Assembly: GCA_963724535.1 (NCBI GenBank)
Contig: CAVRVD010000017.1
Coordinates: 62,001-126,000, forward strand
Length of the DNA stretch: 64,000 nucleotides
DNA from: JADJPO01 sp963724535
GTDB taxonomy: Bacteria > Actinomycetota > Actinomycetes > Actinomycetales > Kineosporiaceae
Reading direction: 5' to 3'
Shown here piece after piece: positions 35,586 to 43,945 of this stretch. The notes beneath the pieces are model-generated. The model was not told the DNA's origin. It worked only from the letters and a program-made list of their open reading frames with translations, and made no database searches. The translations under genes and the position numbers were made by a program. Every line of letters starts with the position of its first letter. Within the stretch, counting starts at the first letter, position 1.

Positions 35586-38504
35586 TCAGCCGGGGGCCAC
35601 CTGGTCGACGACACCGCGGCGCACGGCGTCCATGGCCGCGCCAGCAGTACGGCGCATCGCCTCGTCGCCGGAGTCGCCGGCCGCGATGGAGATCTGGCCG
35701 AGCAGGTCCAGCACCTGACGGCACCAGCGCACGAAGTCCCCCGCGGCCAGCTCGCCGTCGATGTCCTCGAGCACCTCGTCGAGGTCGCGTCCGCGAGCCC
35801 AGCGATGGACGGCTCGGCACAGCCCCAGGTCGACCTCCCGAGTCGCCTCGAGCCGGTGCACCGTCTCCCGGTCGGTGAGGTCGGACCAGAGCCGCACCGT
35901 GGCCTCCAGCGCGGTCCGGACGGCGCCGGAGGGCACCCGGGGCGCGATCCCGGACTCGTCACGACGCGATTCATACACCACCGCGGCGGCGCAGGCGGCG
36001 AGCCCGGCGGCGTCCAGGTCGCGCCAGACGCCCTCGCGCAGGCACTGCGCGACCAGGAGGTCGGACTCGGTGTAGATCCGGCGCAGCCGGTGGCCGTGCC
36101 GGGTGACGACCAGCTCGCCGGTCCGGTCGCCGCGGGTCGTGGGGGCCGCGGCGAGGTAGCCGAGCTCCGCCAGCAGGTCGCAGACCCGGTCGAAGGTGCG
36201 GGCGATGGTGTTGGTGCGGCCTTCGATGCGCCGCAGCAGCTGCTCGGTCTCGCGCTGCAGCCGGTGGTACCGCTCGGCCCAGCGGGCGTGCTGCTCGCGG
36301 TCGGCGCAGCCGTGGCAGGGGTGGGTCCGCAGCCGGGCCCGGAGCCCGTCGAGCTCGTCGGCGGTGTCCGGCTCGATGCGACCGCGACGCCCCGATCGGG
36401 AGGGCGACAGGTCGACCGTCGGCAGAACGGTGCGCAGGGTCGCCGCGAGGTCGCGACGTGAGGCGGGACTGCGCGGGTCGAAGTTCTTCGGCATCCGGAC
36501 CGTGGCCACCGCTTCGACGCCGCCTGGCACGTCGCCCAGACCGACCTGGCGGACCTGGCGGTTCTCGGTGATCACCCGCGGGCGCGGACCGTCCGCGTCC
36601 CCGCCCCGGCCCGGGTCGATGACCACGGCCCAGGCGGCGCGCCGCCCGCTGCCGAACCGGATCACGTCCCCGACGCGCAGCCTCTCGAGCGCAGCGATGG
36701 TCTCCAGCCGCCGGCCGCGGCTGGCCGAGCGGGAGGCGTCGGCCTCGACGGCACTGATCCGCCGGCGCAGCGCCATGTACTGCGTGAAGTCACCGAGGTG
36801 GCAGGTCATCGCCTCGGCGTAGCCGTCCAGGGCGTCCTGCTGGCGACGTGCCTGCCGGGCCAGGCCGACCACGGCCCGGTCGGCCTGGAACTGGGCGAAG
36901 GAGGTCTCCAGGATCTCCCGGGCCCGGATCTGGCCGACCTGGGCGACCAGGTTGACCGCCATGTTGTAGGTGGGTCGGAAGCTGGAGCGAAGCGGGTAGG
37001 TGCGGGTGCTGGCCAGCCCGGCCAGGGCGTTCGCGTCCAGCCCGGGGTGCCAGAGGACAACTGCATGCCCCTCGACGTCGATGCCACGCCGGCCGGCCCG
37101 CCCGGTGAGCTGGGTGTACTCGGCGGGGGTGATGTCGGCGTGGGTCTGGCCGTTCCACTTGACCAGCTTCTCCAGCACCACGGTGCGCGCCGGCATGTTG
37201 ATGCCCAGGGCCAGGGTCTCGGTGGCGAAGACGCACTTGACCAGCCCAGCGGCGAACAGCTCCTCGACCACCTCCTTGAAGGTGGGCAGCAGGCCGGCGT
37301 GATGGGCGGCGATGCCGCGCAGCAGCGCGTCCCGCCAGGAGCCGTAGCCGAGCACAGCACGGTCGGCCTCGCCGATCGCGGCGGTGCGCTCGTGGACGAT
37401 CTGGGTGATCCGGTGGCGTTCGGCCTCGGTGGTCAGGCGCAGCCCGGAGACCAGGCACTGGGTGACCGCGGCGTCACAGCCGGCCCGGCTGAAGACAAAG
37501 GTGATCGCCGGTAGCAGCCCGGCGCGGTCCAGGGTGGCGATCACCTCGGGCCGCCCGGGCGGACGGTGCCGGGTCGCCTCGCGCGAGGGCGCACGGCCGC
37601 GGCGTCCGGGGTCCCGGCCCCCGCTGCGCTGGCCGCCCCGACCCGACCCCGCGCGGCCCCCGGCGGGTCGGGCGGTGAGCGGGTACCGGGAGCGCAGCTC
37701 GGGGTTCACCCGCGGCGGGCGCCCGGCCTCGCCGTCCCTCGGATCGTCCTGCGGGGACTGGTCGGCGAACAGCTCGACGATCTCGCGGCCGAGCATGACG
37801 TGCTGCCACAGCGGCACCGGACGGTGCTCCCAGACCACCACCTCGGTGGCGCCGCGGACGGTGGCCAACCAGTCGCCGAACTCCTCGGCGTTGCTGACGG
37901 TGGCCGACAGCGAGACCACCGCGACGTGCTCGGGCAGGTGGATGATGACCTCCTCCCAGACCGGGCCGCGTTCGCGGTCAGCGAGGTAGTGCACCTCGTC
38001 CATCACCACGTAGCCGAGCCCGGCCAGGGTCGGTGAGTCGGCGTAGAGCATGTTGCGCAGCACCTCGGTGGTCATCACCACGACCGGGGCCTCGCCGTTG
38101 ACGGTGGTGTCGCCGGTGAGCAGGCCGACGGCCTCGGCGCCGTGCCGGGTGACCAGGTCGGTGTACTTCTGGTTGGACAGGGCCTTGATCGGGGTGGTGT
38201 AGAAGGTCTTGCGGCGCTGGGTCAGGGCGAGGTAGACGGCGAACTCCCCCACCACGGTCTTGCCCGAGCCGGTCGGGGCGGCCACCAGGACGCCGCGACC
38301 CTGGGCGAGGGCGGTGCAGGCCTGCACCTGGAAGGCGTCGAAGGTGAAGGGGTAGCCGGCGGCGAAGGCAGCGACCTCGGGACTGTCGGCACCGTCGTTT
38401 TCGGCGCTGTCCGGGTGGTGTGCGCTGCCCGCGTTGCTGGCGAGCTGGCCGGGAATCTGCGCCGGGCCGCCCGCGGGCTGCCGCCCGCCGTCCGAGACCG
38501 TCAC
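35586..38504 (-). CDS. helY: Ski2/Mtr4-like DEVH-box helicase HelY
   Basis: 972 residues from a GTG at 38504. Walker A APTGSGKT (76-83), DEVH box (169-172), SLSATVSN (motif III), AITFVFSRAGCD (motif IV), ATETLALGINMPARTVVLEK (motif V) and QLTGRAGRRGIDVEG (motif VI), then a long C-terminal Ski2-type helical region. An Arg/Gly/Pro-rich insert at about 282-325 sits between the two RecA domains and looks disordered. Expected to unwind or remodel RNA. Position downstream of tatC matches mycobacteria, but here a lipid kinase and a ureohydrolase gene intervene. Confidence 0.94.
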   Translation of the reverse strand: MTVSDGGRQPAGGPAQIPGQLASNAGSAHHPDSAENDGADSPEVAAFAAGYPFTFDAFQVQACTALAQGRGVLVAAPTGSGKTVVGEFAVYLALTQRRKTFYTTPIKALSNQKYTDLVTRHGAEAVGLLTGDTTVNGEAPVVVMTTEVLRNMLYADSPTLAGLGYVVMDEVHYLADRERGPVWEEVIIHLPEHVAVVSLSATVSNAEEFGDWLATVRGATEVVVWEHRPVPLWQHVMLGREIVELFADQSPQDDPRDGEAGRPPRVNPELRSRYPLTARPAGGRAGSGRGGQRSGGRDPGRRGRAPSREATRHRPPGRPEVIATLDRAGLLPAITFVFSRAGCDAAVTQCLVSGLRLTTEAERHRITQIVHERTAAIGEADRAVLGYGSWRDALLRGIAAHHAGLLPTFKEVVEELFAAGLVKCVFATETLALGINMPARTVVLEKLVKWNGQTHADITPAEYTQLTGRAGRRGIDVEGHAVVLWHPGLDANALAGLASTRTYPLRSSFRPTYNMAVNLVAQVGQIRAREILETSFAQFQADRAVVGLARQARRQQDALDGYAEAMTCHLGDFTQYMALRRRISAVEADASRSASRGRRLETIAALERLRVGDVIRFGSGRRAAWAVVIDPGRGGDADGPRPRVITENRQVRQVGLGDVPGGVEAVATVRMPKNFDPRSPASRRDLAATLRTVLPTVDLSPSRSGRRGRIEPDTADELDGLRARLRTHPCHGCADREQHARWAERYHRLQRETEQLLRRIEGRTNTIARTFDRVCDLLAELGYLAAAPTTRGDRTGELVVTRHGHRLRRIYTESDLLVAQCLREGVWRDLDAAGLAACAAAVVYESRRDESGIAPRVPSGAVRTALEATVRLWSDLTDRETVHRLEATREVDLGLCRAVHRWARGRDLDEVLEDIDGELAAGDFVRWCRQVLDLLGQISIAAGDSGDEAMRRTAGAAMDAVRRGVVDQVAPG

Positions 38505-38568
38505 CGGACGAGCCTATCCAGACCCCGCCCGTGGCCCGGTGATCGAGGTCCGCGCCTACCATGCGGCC

Positions 38569-39603
38569 ATGGCCCGATACGGCGCGATGTACGGTCCCGA
38601 CTACACCTTCCTCGGGGTGCCCCCGTGCGACCTGGACGAGCCGAAGAGCTGGTCGGACAGCGAGGCTGTGCTGCTTGGGGCGCCGTTCGACGGTGGGACG
38701 TCGAACCGGGCCGGTGCGCGGTTCGGGCCGCGGGCGATGCGGGCGGCCTGCTACCTGGTCCATGACGGGTCGCGGCCGTCGCTGGCGCTGCGCACCGACG
38801 GGCTGCGCGACCTGCGCGTCGTCGACGCCGGCGATGTGGAGATGTACAGCGGCGACATCGCGACGTCCATGGCGGCACTGGAGCAGGCCGTGACCACGGT
38901 GGCGAGCGCCGGGAAGATCCCGGTCGTGCTCGGCGGGGACCACTCGATCGCCCTGCCGGACGTGACCGGGTGCGCGCGGGCGGTGGGCTGGGGCCGGGTC
39001 AGCGTGGTGCACTTCGACGCGCACGCCGACACCGGCAACGTCGAGTTCGGCTCGTTGCTCGGACACGGCCAGCCGATGCGCCGGCTCATCGAGTCGGGGG
39101 CGGCTCGGGGAGACCGGTTCCTGCAGATCGGGTTGCGGGGGTACTGGCCCGAGCCGGCGACGCTGGACTGGATGGCCGGGCAGCAGATGCGCTCGTTCGA
39201 GATGACCGAGGTGACCCACCGCGGGCTGGACGCGGTGCTGGACGAGGCGTTCGAGATCGCAGTGGACGAGTGCGAGGGAGTGTTCCTGTCGGTGGACGTC
39301 GACGTGGTCGACCCGGGGATGGCGCCGGGCACCGGGACCCCGGAGCCGGGCGGGCTGACCAGCCGACAGCTGTTGGACGCCGTGCGCCGGGTCTGCCTGG
39401 AGCTGCCGGTGGTCGGCCTGGACGTCGTGGAGGTCTCCCCCGACCACGACCACGCCGACGTGACCGCGCTGCTCGGCAGCCGGGTGGTGCTCGAGGCCCT
39501 GAGTGCCATCGCCCGCCGGCGAGCCGTGGTCCGGGGCGAGCTGGAGCCGTTCGATCCGGCCCGGCCGCTGCTCGATGGACGCCGACCCGAGGGTCACGGC
39601 TGA
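38569..39603 (+). CDS. Ureohydrolase (agmatinase/guanidino-acid hydrolase family)
   Basis: 344 residues from an ATG at 38569 (upstream GTG at 38539 possible). Binuclear manganese ligands are all present: His125 (VVLGGDHSI), Asp150, His152 and Asp154 (FDAHADT), Asp243 and Asp245 (SVDVDVVDPGMAPGTGTPEP). The APGTGTPEPGG end is typical of agmatinase-like enzymes. It hydrolyses a guanidino compound to urea and an amine; agmatine is likely but guanidinobutyrate is possible. Divergent from helY (64-base gap) and convergent with the lipid kinase gene across a repeat element. Confidence 0.9.
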   Translation: MARYGAMYGPDYTFLGVPPCDLDEPKSWSDSEAVLLGAPFDGGTSNRAGARFGPRAMRAACYLVHDGSRPSLALRTDGLRDLRVVDAGDVEMYSGDIATSMAALEQAVTTVASAGKIPVVLGGDHSIALPDVTGCARAVGWGRVSVVHFDAHADTGNVEFGSLLGHGQPMRRLIESGAARGDRFLQIGLRGYWPEPATLDWMAGQQMRSFEMTEVTHRGLDAVLDEAFEIAVDECEGVFLSVDVDVVDPGMAPGTGTPEPGGLTSRQLLDAVRRVCLELPVVGLDVVEVSPDHDHADVTALLGSRVVLEALSAIARRRAVVRGELEPFDPARPLLDGRRPEGHG

Positions 39604-39638
39604 TCCGCGAGACCACCTGCTGCCCGGTGCCCGCACAC

Positions 39639-39774
39639 TGATCTTCACGCAGCGGCCCACGCTTCAGCGTGAAGATCACCGTGGACGCTTTCGGCTGCTC
39701 TGGCAACCAGACCCGCACACACTGATCTCCACGGTCGGATGTGAAGATCAGCGTGAAGGTCAGCGTGGGTCTGG
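39639..39774. repeat. Cluster of inverted repeats built on a TGATCTTCACG core
   Basis: TGATCTTCACGC (39639-39650) pairs with GCGTGAAGATCA (39667-39678) as a perfect 12-base inverted repeat. A second structure follows: CCAGACCC (39707-39714) with GGGTCTGG (39767-39774), enclosing TGATCTCCAC, GTGAAGATCAGCG and GTGAAGGTCAGCG. The core thus occurs five times in two orientations within 136 bases between convergent genes. It resembles a REP/BIME-type element or a double terminator. Confidence 0.75.
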
Positions 39775-40762
39775 TGTGACCTCGCCCGGCGCTGAGGCTC
39801 CGCCAGTCAGCAGCCGCAGCGCGCCGGGTACCACCGCAGCACTCCAGCGGCAGCGGGCCGAGCCGCTCGCCGTCGGCGTAGCCGACGATCCCGGGCGAGG
39901 CCAGCCGGACGGTCCGGACCCGATGGTGGACCACCGCCGGGTGCTCCAGATGGGTCCCGGACCAGACCTTCGGGTAGAGCCGGGCTAGTCCGAGCCGGCT
40001 GACCGGGCCGGCCACCACGACGTCGAGCAGCCCGTCGTCCATCACCGCGCCGTGGCAGATCCGCAGACCACCGCCGTAGGCCGGTCCGTTGCCGACCGCG
40101 ACCAGGACGGCGCGGGTGTGCTGGAGCTCACCGTCCAGCTCGAGGGCGTACTCGCGTGGGGTGAACACCGGCAGCTCGCGCACGATCGCCAGGTCGTAGC
40201 GGATCCGGCCGCGCAGCCGCCGCCAGCCGTTCGCCCGCTCGTTGACGATCGCGTCGAAGCCGGCCCCCAGCACCCCCGCGAACCAGCCGCCGGCGCCGTC
40301 CGCGGTGGTCCACTGCACGACGTCCACCCTCCGGGTCCGCCCTGCCAGCAGGGCGTCCCGCACGGCGTGCGCCGCCGCGGCGGCGTCGCCGACCGGCAGC
40401 CCGAGCTCGCGGGCGTTGTCGTTGCCGGTCCCGGCGGCGACGATGCCCAAGGGGATCCCGGTGCCGGCGACCAGGTTCACCCCCAGGTGGACCATCCCGT
40501 CACCCCCCACGACCACCAGTGCGCAGCCGGGTGCGGCCAGCTCCTCGGTGAGTCGAGCCCGGAGCTGGGCAGCCGAGTCGGCGCAGTGGGCCACGACCTG
40601 CCACGGGGTCCCCGTGCCGGTGGCGGCGGCCTGCTGGAGCACCGACATCGCCGCGGCCTGGGCCGCGGACCCACGTCCGCCGCCCGAGGTGGGGTTGACC
40701 GCCACGACCACCCGGCTGACGGCCAACGACTCGGGTCCGCCCACCGGGGCCTGCCAGGACAT
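39760..40762 (-). CDS. Diacylglycerol/lipid kinase family protein, frameshifted near the 3' end
   Basis: Residues 1-307 match the YegS/DagK fold: VVAVNPTSGGGRG, VVVGGDGMVHLGVN (the GGDG ATP motif) and GIVAAGTGNDNARELGLPVG, then YADGERLGPLPLE. The frame then misreads: it runs on for about 250 Arg/Pro-rich residues into the antisense of the ureohydrolase gene. Removing one base at about 39841 gives AAVVPGALRLLTGGASAPGE, which fits the family's C-terminal end, and a stop at 39762-39760, for a 333-residue protein. So either a one-base insertion mutation or a sequencing error is present. It starts 15 bases after tatC. Confidence 0.85.
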
Positions 40763-40777
40763 CGCCTGCTGCCGGCG

Positions 40778-41659
40778 TCAGGTGATGTCGTCGAGCCGGT
40801 CCCCCGACTCGATCGGCGTCGGCGCCTCGACCGGGGCCGGTTCTTCGATCTCGCTCGTCTCGTCGTCCGAGATGTTCCCGAACGCCCCGCCCCGCTTGGC
40901 CCGGCGCCGGTCCAGCACGTGCGAGATGCCGACGGCGAGGGCGTACAGAGCGCACATCGGGAAGGCCAGGGCGAGCATCGAACCGGCGTCCGGGGTCGGT
41001 GAGGCCACGGCGGCGAACAGGAAGGTCATGAAGACCGCCACCCGCCAGCCCTTGGCCATCGTCCGGGCGCTGAGCAGCCCGGCCATGTTCAGGGCCACCA
41101 GGAACAGCGGGATCAGGAAGGCGATCCCGAAGACCATCACCAGCCGGGTGACGAAGGACAGGTACTCCCCCGCACTCGGCAGCACCGAGGTGCCGGGCTC
41201 GGCGAACTCGGCGAAGAAGCCGACCGCGTTGGGCACCACCATCCAGCCGAGGTAGATCCCGGACAGGAACAGCGGCACCCCGGCCGCCGCGAAGCCGATC
41301 GAGTGGCGCTTCTCCTTCTTGGTCAGTCCGGGCAGGACGAACGCCCACAGCTGGTAGAGCCAGACCGGGCTGGCGATGACGACGCCGAGGTAGACCGCGA
41401 CCTTGAGGTGCAGGTTGAACGCCTGCATCACGTCGCTGTAGTTGATGTTCGCCGTGATCCCGCGCTCTTCGGCGATCTGCTGGAGGGGTTCCTGGACCTT
41501 GCGGAACACCCAGCCGTAGGCGTACCAGCCCGCCACCGACCCCAGGCCGATGGCCAGACCGGACTTGAGCAGGCGGTTACGCAGCTCCGCGAGGTGCTCG
41601 CGCAGCGGCATCCGCCCCTCGGGGTTCTTGCGTGCGCGCCGCGGCGTGGTCAGGGCCAC
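40778..41659 (-). CDS. tatC: Sec-independent protein translocase subunit TatC
   Basis: 293 residues, six membrane helices. MPLREHLAELRNRLLKSGLA is the conserved cytoplasmic N-terminus that binds twin-arginine signals, YLGVVIASPVWLYQLWAFVL lies in helix 2, and the region between helices 3 and 4 (EYLSFVTRLVMVFGIAFLIP) is typical. The acidic C-terminal tail (about 250-293, DDETSEIEEPAPVE) is long. GTG start at 41659, 9 bases after the tatA stop. Together they form the receptor and pore of the Tat export system. Confidence 0.96.
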   Translation of the reverse strand: MALTTPRRARKNPEGRMPLREHLAELRNRLLKSGLAIGLGSVAGWYAYGWVFRKVQEPLQQIAEERGITANINYSDVMQAFNLHLKVAVYLGVVIASPVWLYQLWAFVLPGLTKKEKRHSIGFAAAGVPLFLSGIYLGWMVVPNAVGFFAEFAEPGTSVLPSAGEYLSFVTRLVMVFGIAFLIPLFLVALNMAGLLSARTMAKGWRVAVFMTFLFAAVASPTPDAGSMLALAFPMCALYALAVGISHVLDRRRAKRGGAFGNISDDETSEIEEPAPVEAPTPIESGDRLDDIT

Positions 41660-41668
41660 GGCGCCGGG

Positions 41669-41929
41669 TCAGCCCTCTCGCCGCTGGTCGTGCGGCGAGG
41701 GCTCGGCGGCGGACCCGGTCTCCTTGGAGATCACCCGGCCCTCGACGGCCTCGGTGCGACGCGGCTCGGCGGCGTCGTCGTCCTTCATGTCGCGGACCTC
41801 GGACTTGAGGATGCGCATCGAGCGGCCGAGCCCGCGCGCGGCGTCCGGGAGCCGCTTGGCGCCGAACAGCATCACGATGACCAGGAGCAGGATGAGCAGG
41901 TGCACCGGTGAGTCGAACAGTCGGCCCAT
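41669..41929 (-). CDS. tatA: Sec-independent protein translocase subunit TatA
   Basis: 86 residues: a short periplasmic start, one membrane helix (HLLILLLVIVMLFGAKRLPD, containing the FGAKRLP hinge), an amphipathic helix (AARGLGRSMRILKSEVRDMK) and a charged tail. This layout defines TatA. It forms the protein-conducting part of the Tat pathway with TatC. A tatB-like gene is not present here. The order pafB, pafC, tatA, tatC is the mycobacterial one, with two small genes inserted after pafC. Confidence 0.94.
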   Translation of the reverse strand: MGRLFDSPVHLLILLLVIVMLFGAKRLPDAARGLGRSMRILKSEVRDMKDDDAAEPRRTEAVEGRVISKETGSAAEPSPHDQRREG

Positions 41930-42025
41930 GTCGAAGTCGGTCCTCTCAGCTGTCGTTGTGACCCATGCTACGTCCAGCTGCGACGTCGGGGGCTGCCACC
42001 CGTGGCCGGGGGTGGTCCAGGTGGG

Positions 42026-42301
42026 TCAGCGGCGCCGACCCCGGGACTGCGCCCTGCGCAGGTCAGCCGGACGGTGGAAGACGGCCAGATCGCCCTGCTC
42101 CCCAGCCGTCGCGCGCTCGGCCGCCCGAGGGTCGAGATCCTCCAGCCGCTCGCTGAACTCAGCGATCTGGTCCGAGGCGGTGCCCAGCTCCTCGAAGAAG
42201 GCCACCGCCTTGCGCCAGAGCGAACGACCCTGCAGGAACAGCACGACGGCGCCGAGAACCGAGATCGCCACGAATACGACCAGCCACGCCCACCAGGCCA
42301 T
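42026..42301 (-). CDS. Small single-pass membrane protein of unknown function
   Basis: 91 residues. An N-terminal membrane helix (AWWAWLVVFVAISVLGAVVL) is followed by an amphipathic helix (LWRKAVAFFEELGTASDQIA) and a basic tail ending in RRR. No family is recognised. It lies 96 bases before tatA in the same direction and may be co-transcribed; the layout resembles Tat or shape-associated small proteins only in a general way. Confidence 0.65.
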   Translation of the reverse strand: MAWWAWLVVFVAISVLGAVVLFLQGRSLWRKAVAFFEELGTASDQIAEFSERLEDLDPRAAERATAGEQGDLAVFHRPADLRRAQSRGRRR

Positions 42302-42345
42302 GCGGGCAGGCTATCCCAGGCGCCGGCCGGATCAGATCGGCGGGC

Positions 42346-42714
42346 TCACACCGCGGTCTCGGACTCGGTGGTCCGCGGCAGCTCGGTGCTGCGAATCGGG
42401 ACGGCGGCCGCGGCGAGCAGGTCGGCCCGCTCCAGCCAGAGCGCGAAGTCGAGCACGTCGTCGTAGCTCAGCACCGGCCCGCTCCGCGCCTCGAGGACCT
42501 CGGCCGGCACCGTCCACGGCTCGGCGACAACCCCGCCGGAGATGAGCAGGGCCACGACATCCCTCCCGGCCGGTTTGCGCACCTCCTCCAGGCAGGTGCC
42601 GCAGATGAACGCGTAGTACGACCAGGCCTTCACCGAGCAGGCGACCAGACGCACCTGAGCCGGCGTGAGCTCGACATCGCCACAGCTCGGGCAGGACGCC
42701 TTGATCGTCGTCAT
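42346..42714 (-). CDS. Small zinc-ribbon-like protein of unknown function
   Basis: 122 residues from an ATG at 42714 with AAGGGGAA 9 bases upstream. The N-terminal 55 residues contain CPSCGDVEL and FICGTCLEEV, a four-cysteine zinc-ribbon pattern (CX2C...CX2C). The rest is a helical domain (SYDDVLDFALWLERADLLAA). No named family is recognised. It follows the palindrome cluster upstream of it and precedes the small membrane protein by 44 bases. Confidence 0.68.
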   Translation of the reverse strand: MTTIKASCPSCGDVELTPAQVRLVACSVKAWSYYAFICGTCLEEVRKPAGRDVVALLISGGVVAEPWTVPAEVLEARSGPVLSYDDVLDFALWLERADLLAAAAVPIRSTELPRTTESETAV

Positions 42715-42867
42715 GGTGCAGTTCCCCTTCGGTGCAGCGTCGTCGCCGGGTCGACCCCACAGGGTCGATGCCGGCCGGTCACGGGTCGGTCGCGGTCGGT
42801 CCGTCATCGCCTCAGCGCCCCTCCGCCCGCTGGCCAACCCGTCGGTTGCAGAAAGCGACTGCTTGAG

Positions 42868-42919
42868 CACTGTGCGTTAACAGTGGTGTCATCGTGACAC
42901 CTGTGACGACTGTGACGAC
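42868..42919. promoter_or_regulatory. Two abutting palindromes plus a 9-base tandem repeat
   Basis: CACTGT-GCGTTA-ACAGTG (42868-42885) shares its last base with GGTGTCA-TCG-TGACACC (42885-42901); both have perfect arms. TGTGACGAC then occurs twice in tandem (42902-42910 and 42911-42919). The cluster lies 154 bases upstream of the zinc-ribbon gene and 61 bases past the pafC stop, so it may be an operator, a terminator, or both. Confidence 0.5.
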
Positions 42920-42979
42920 GACGCGACACGAGCGGTGCAGAGCGCCGGCGCAGAATCGGGGGAACGGGTGAGCGAGGAC

Positions 42980-43945
42980 TCAGCCGGACCGGTACCCGGC
43001 CAGCCCCGCGGCGGCCAGCTCACGGACCCGTTCGACGACCTGGTCGGGTCCGAGCACCTGCGCCGTGCCCCCCAGACGCAGCACCAGCCGGGCCGGCCAG
43101 TCGGCCGTCGCGGACCGCAGAACGACGCGCAACGTCCCGTCCGGGCCCTCCGTCGCCGTCTCCACCGGGTAGTACTCCGCGACCCAACGCGCCGGAGGAT
43201 CCAGGTCGATGGTGACCACGAGATCCTCTGGCGAGGCGTGGAACAGCTCACCGTCGTCCGGCTCGGGTCGATCCGTCCCGGTGGGCGGCGCGGCCGGCAC
43301 CTCGAGCACCTCGACGCCGACCACCCGGTCCAGGCGGAACCGGCGCACGGCCTCGGCGCGGTGGCACCACCCCTCGAGGTACCAGTGGTCGCCCACGGTG
43401 AGCAGTCGACGTGGGTCGACCTCCCGTTCGGTGGTCTCGTCCCGGCTCGGCACCAGGTAGCGCAGGAACAGCCGCCGGCGCTGCTGCAACGCCTCCCGGA
43501 CGGCGCGCAGCGTCGGCTCCGAGGCACCGCGGGACAGGTCGACGCTCACCGTCCCGGCCGTGGCGGCGCCGTCCCCCGCAGCCGCGGTCAGCTTGGTGGC
43601 CACCGACTCGACGACGTCCCGGTCATGCAGCCCCGGTACCTCCGACAGCGCCCGCAGACCGGCCAGCAGGGCGACCGCCTCGTCCAGGGAGAGGCGTAGC
43701 GGGCGGGCGATGGCGTCGGCGTTGCGCAGGAAGACCCGACCCGACTCCCAGTCCGCCTCGATCAGGTCGTCGGGCAGGTGACCCGGCGTGCCGCAGACGA
43801 ACAACAGCTCCAGATCCTTCACCAGCTGGGCCTCGCTGACCGCGAAGTGGGCCGCGGCCTGCGCCAGCGCCACCCCCTGGTGCTCCAACAGCCACGGCAC
43901 CAGGGACAGCAGCCGGGACAGCCGCGCGGTCGCGCTGGTGCTCAT
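42980..43945 (-). CDS. pafC: WYL-domain regulator PafC
   Basis: 321 residues from an ATG at 43945, overlapping the pafB stop by 4 bases. N-terminal winged HTH (ARLSRLLSLVPWLLEHQGVA, AAHFAVSEAQLVKDLELLFV), WYL domain (about 140-230; HWYLEGWCHRAEAVRRFRLD) and a WCX-type C-terminal domain. PafC pairs with PafB to activate the RecA-independent DNA-damage response in mycobacteria, probably responding to a single-stranded nucleic acid through the WYL domains. Confidence 0.93.
   Translation of the reverse strand: MSTSATARLSRLLSLVPWLLEHQGVALAQAAAHFAVSEAQLVKDLELLFVCGTPGHLPDDLIEADWESGRVFLRNADAIARPLRLSLDEAVALLAGLRALSEVPGLHDRDVVESVATKLTAAAGDGAATAGTVSVDLSRGASEPTLRAVREALQQRRRLFLRYLVPSRDETTEREVDPRRLLTVGDHWYLEGWCHRAEAVRRFRLDRVVGVEVLEVPAAPPTGTDRPEPDDGELFHASPEDLVVTIDLDPPARWVAEYYPVETATEGPDGTLRVVLRSATADWPARLVLRLGGTAQVLGPDQVVERVRELAAAGLAGYRSG

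Noticed and set aside
39086..39759. C-terminal 225 residues of the 558-residue lipid kinase frame
   Set aside because: They arise only from the frameshift at about 39841 and consist of Arg/Pro-rich antisense translation of the repeat and the ureohydrolase gene.
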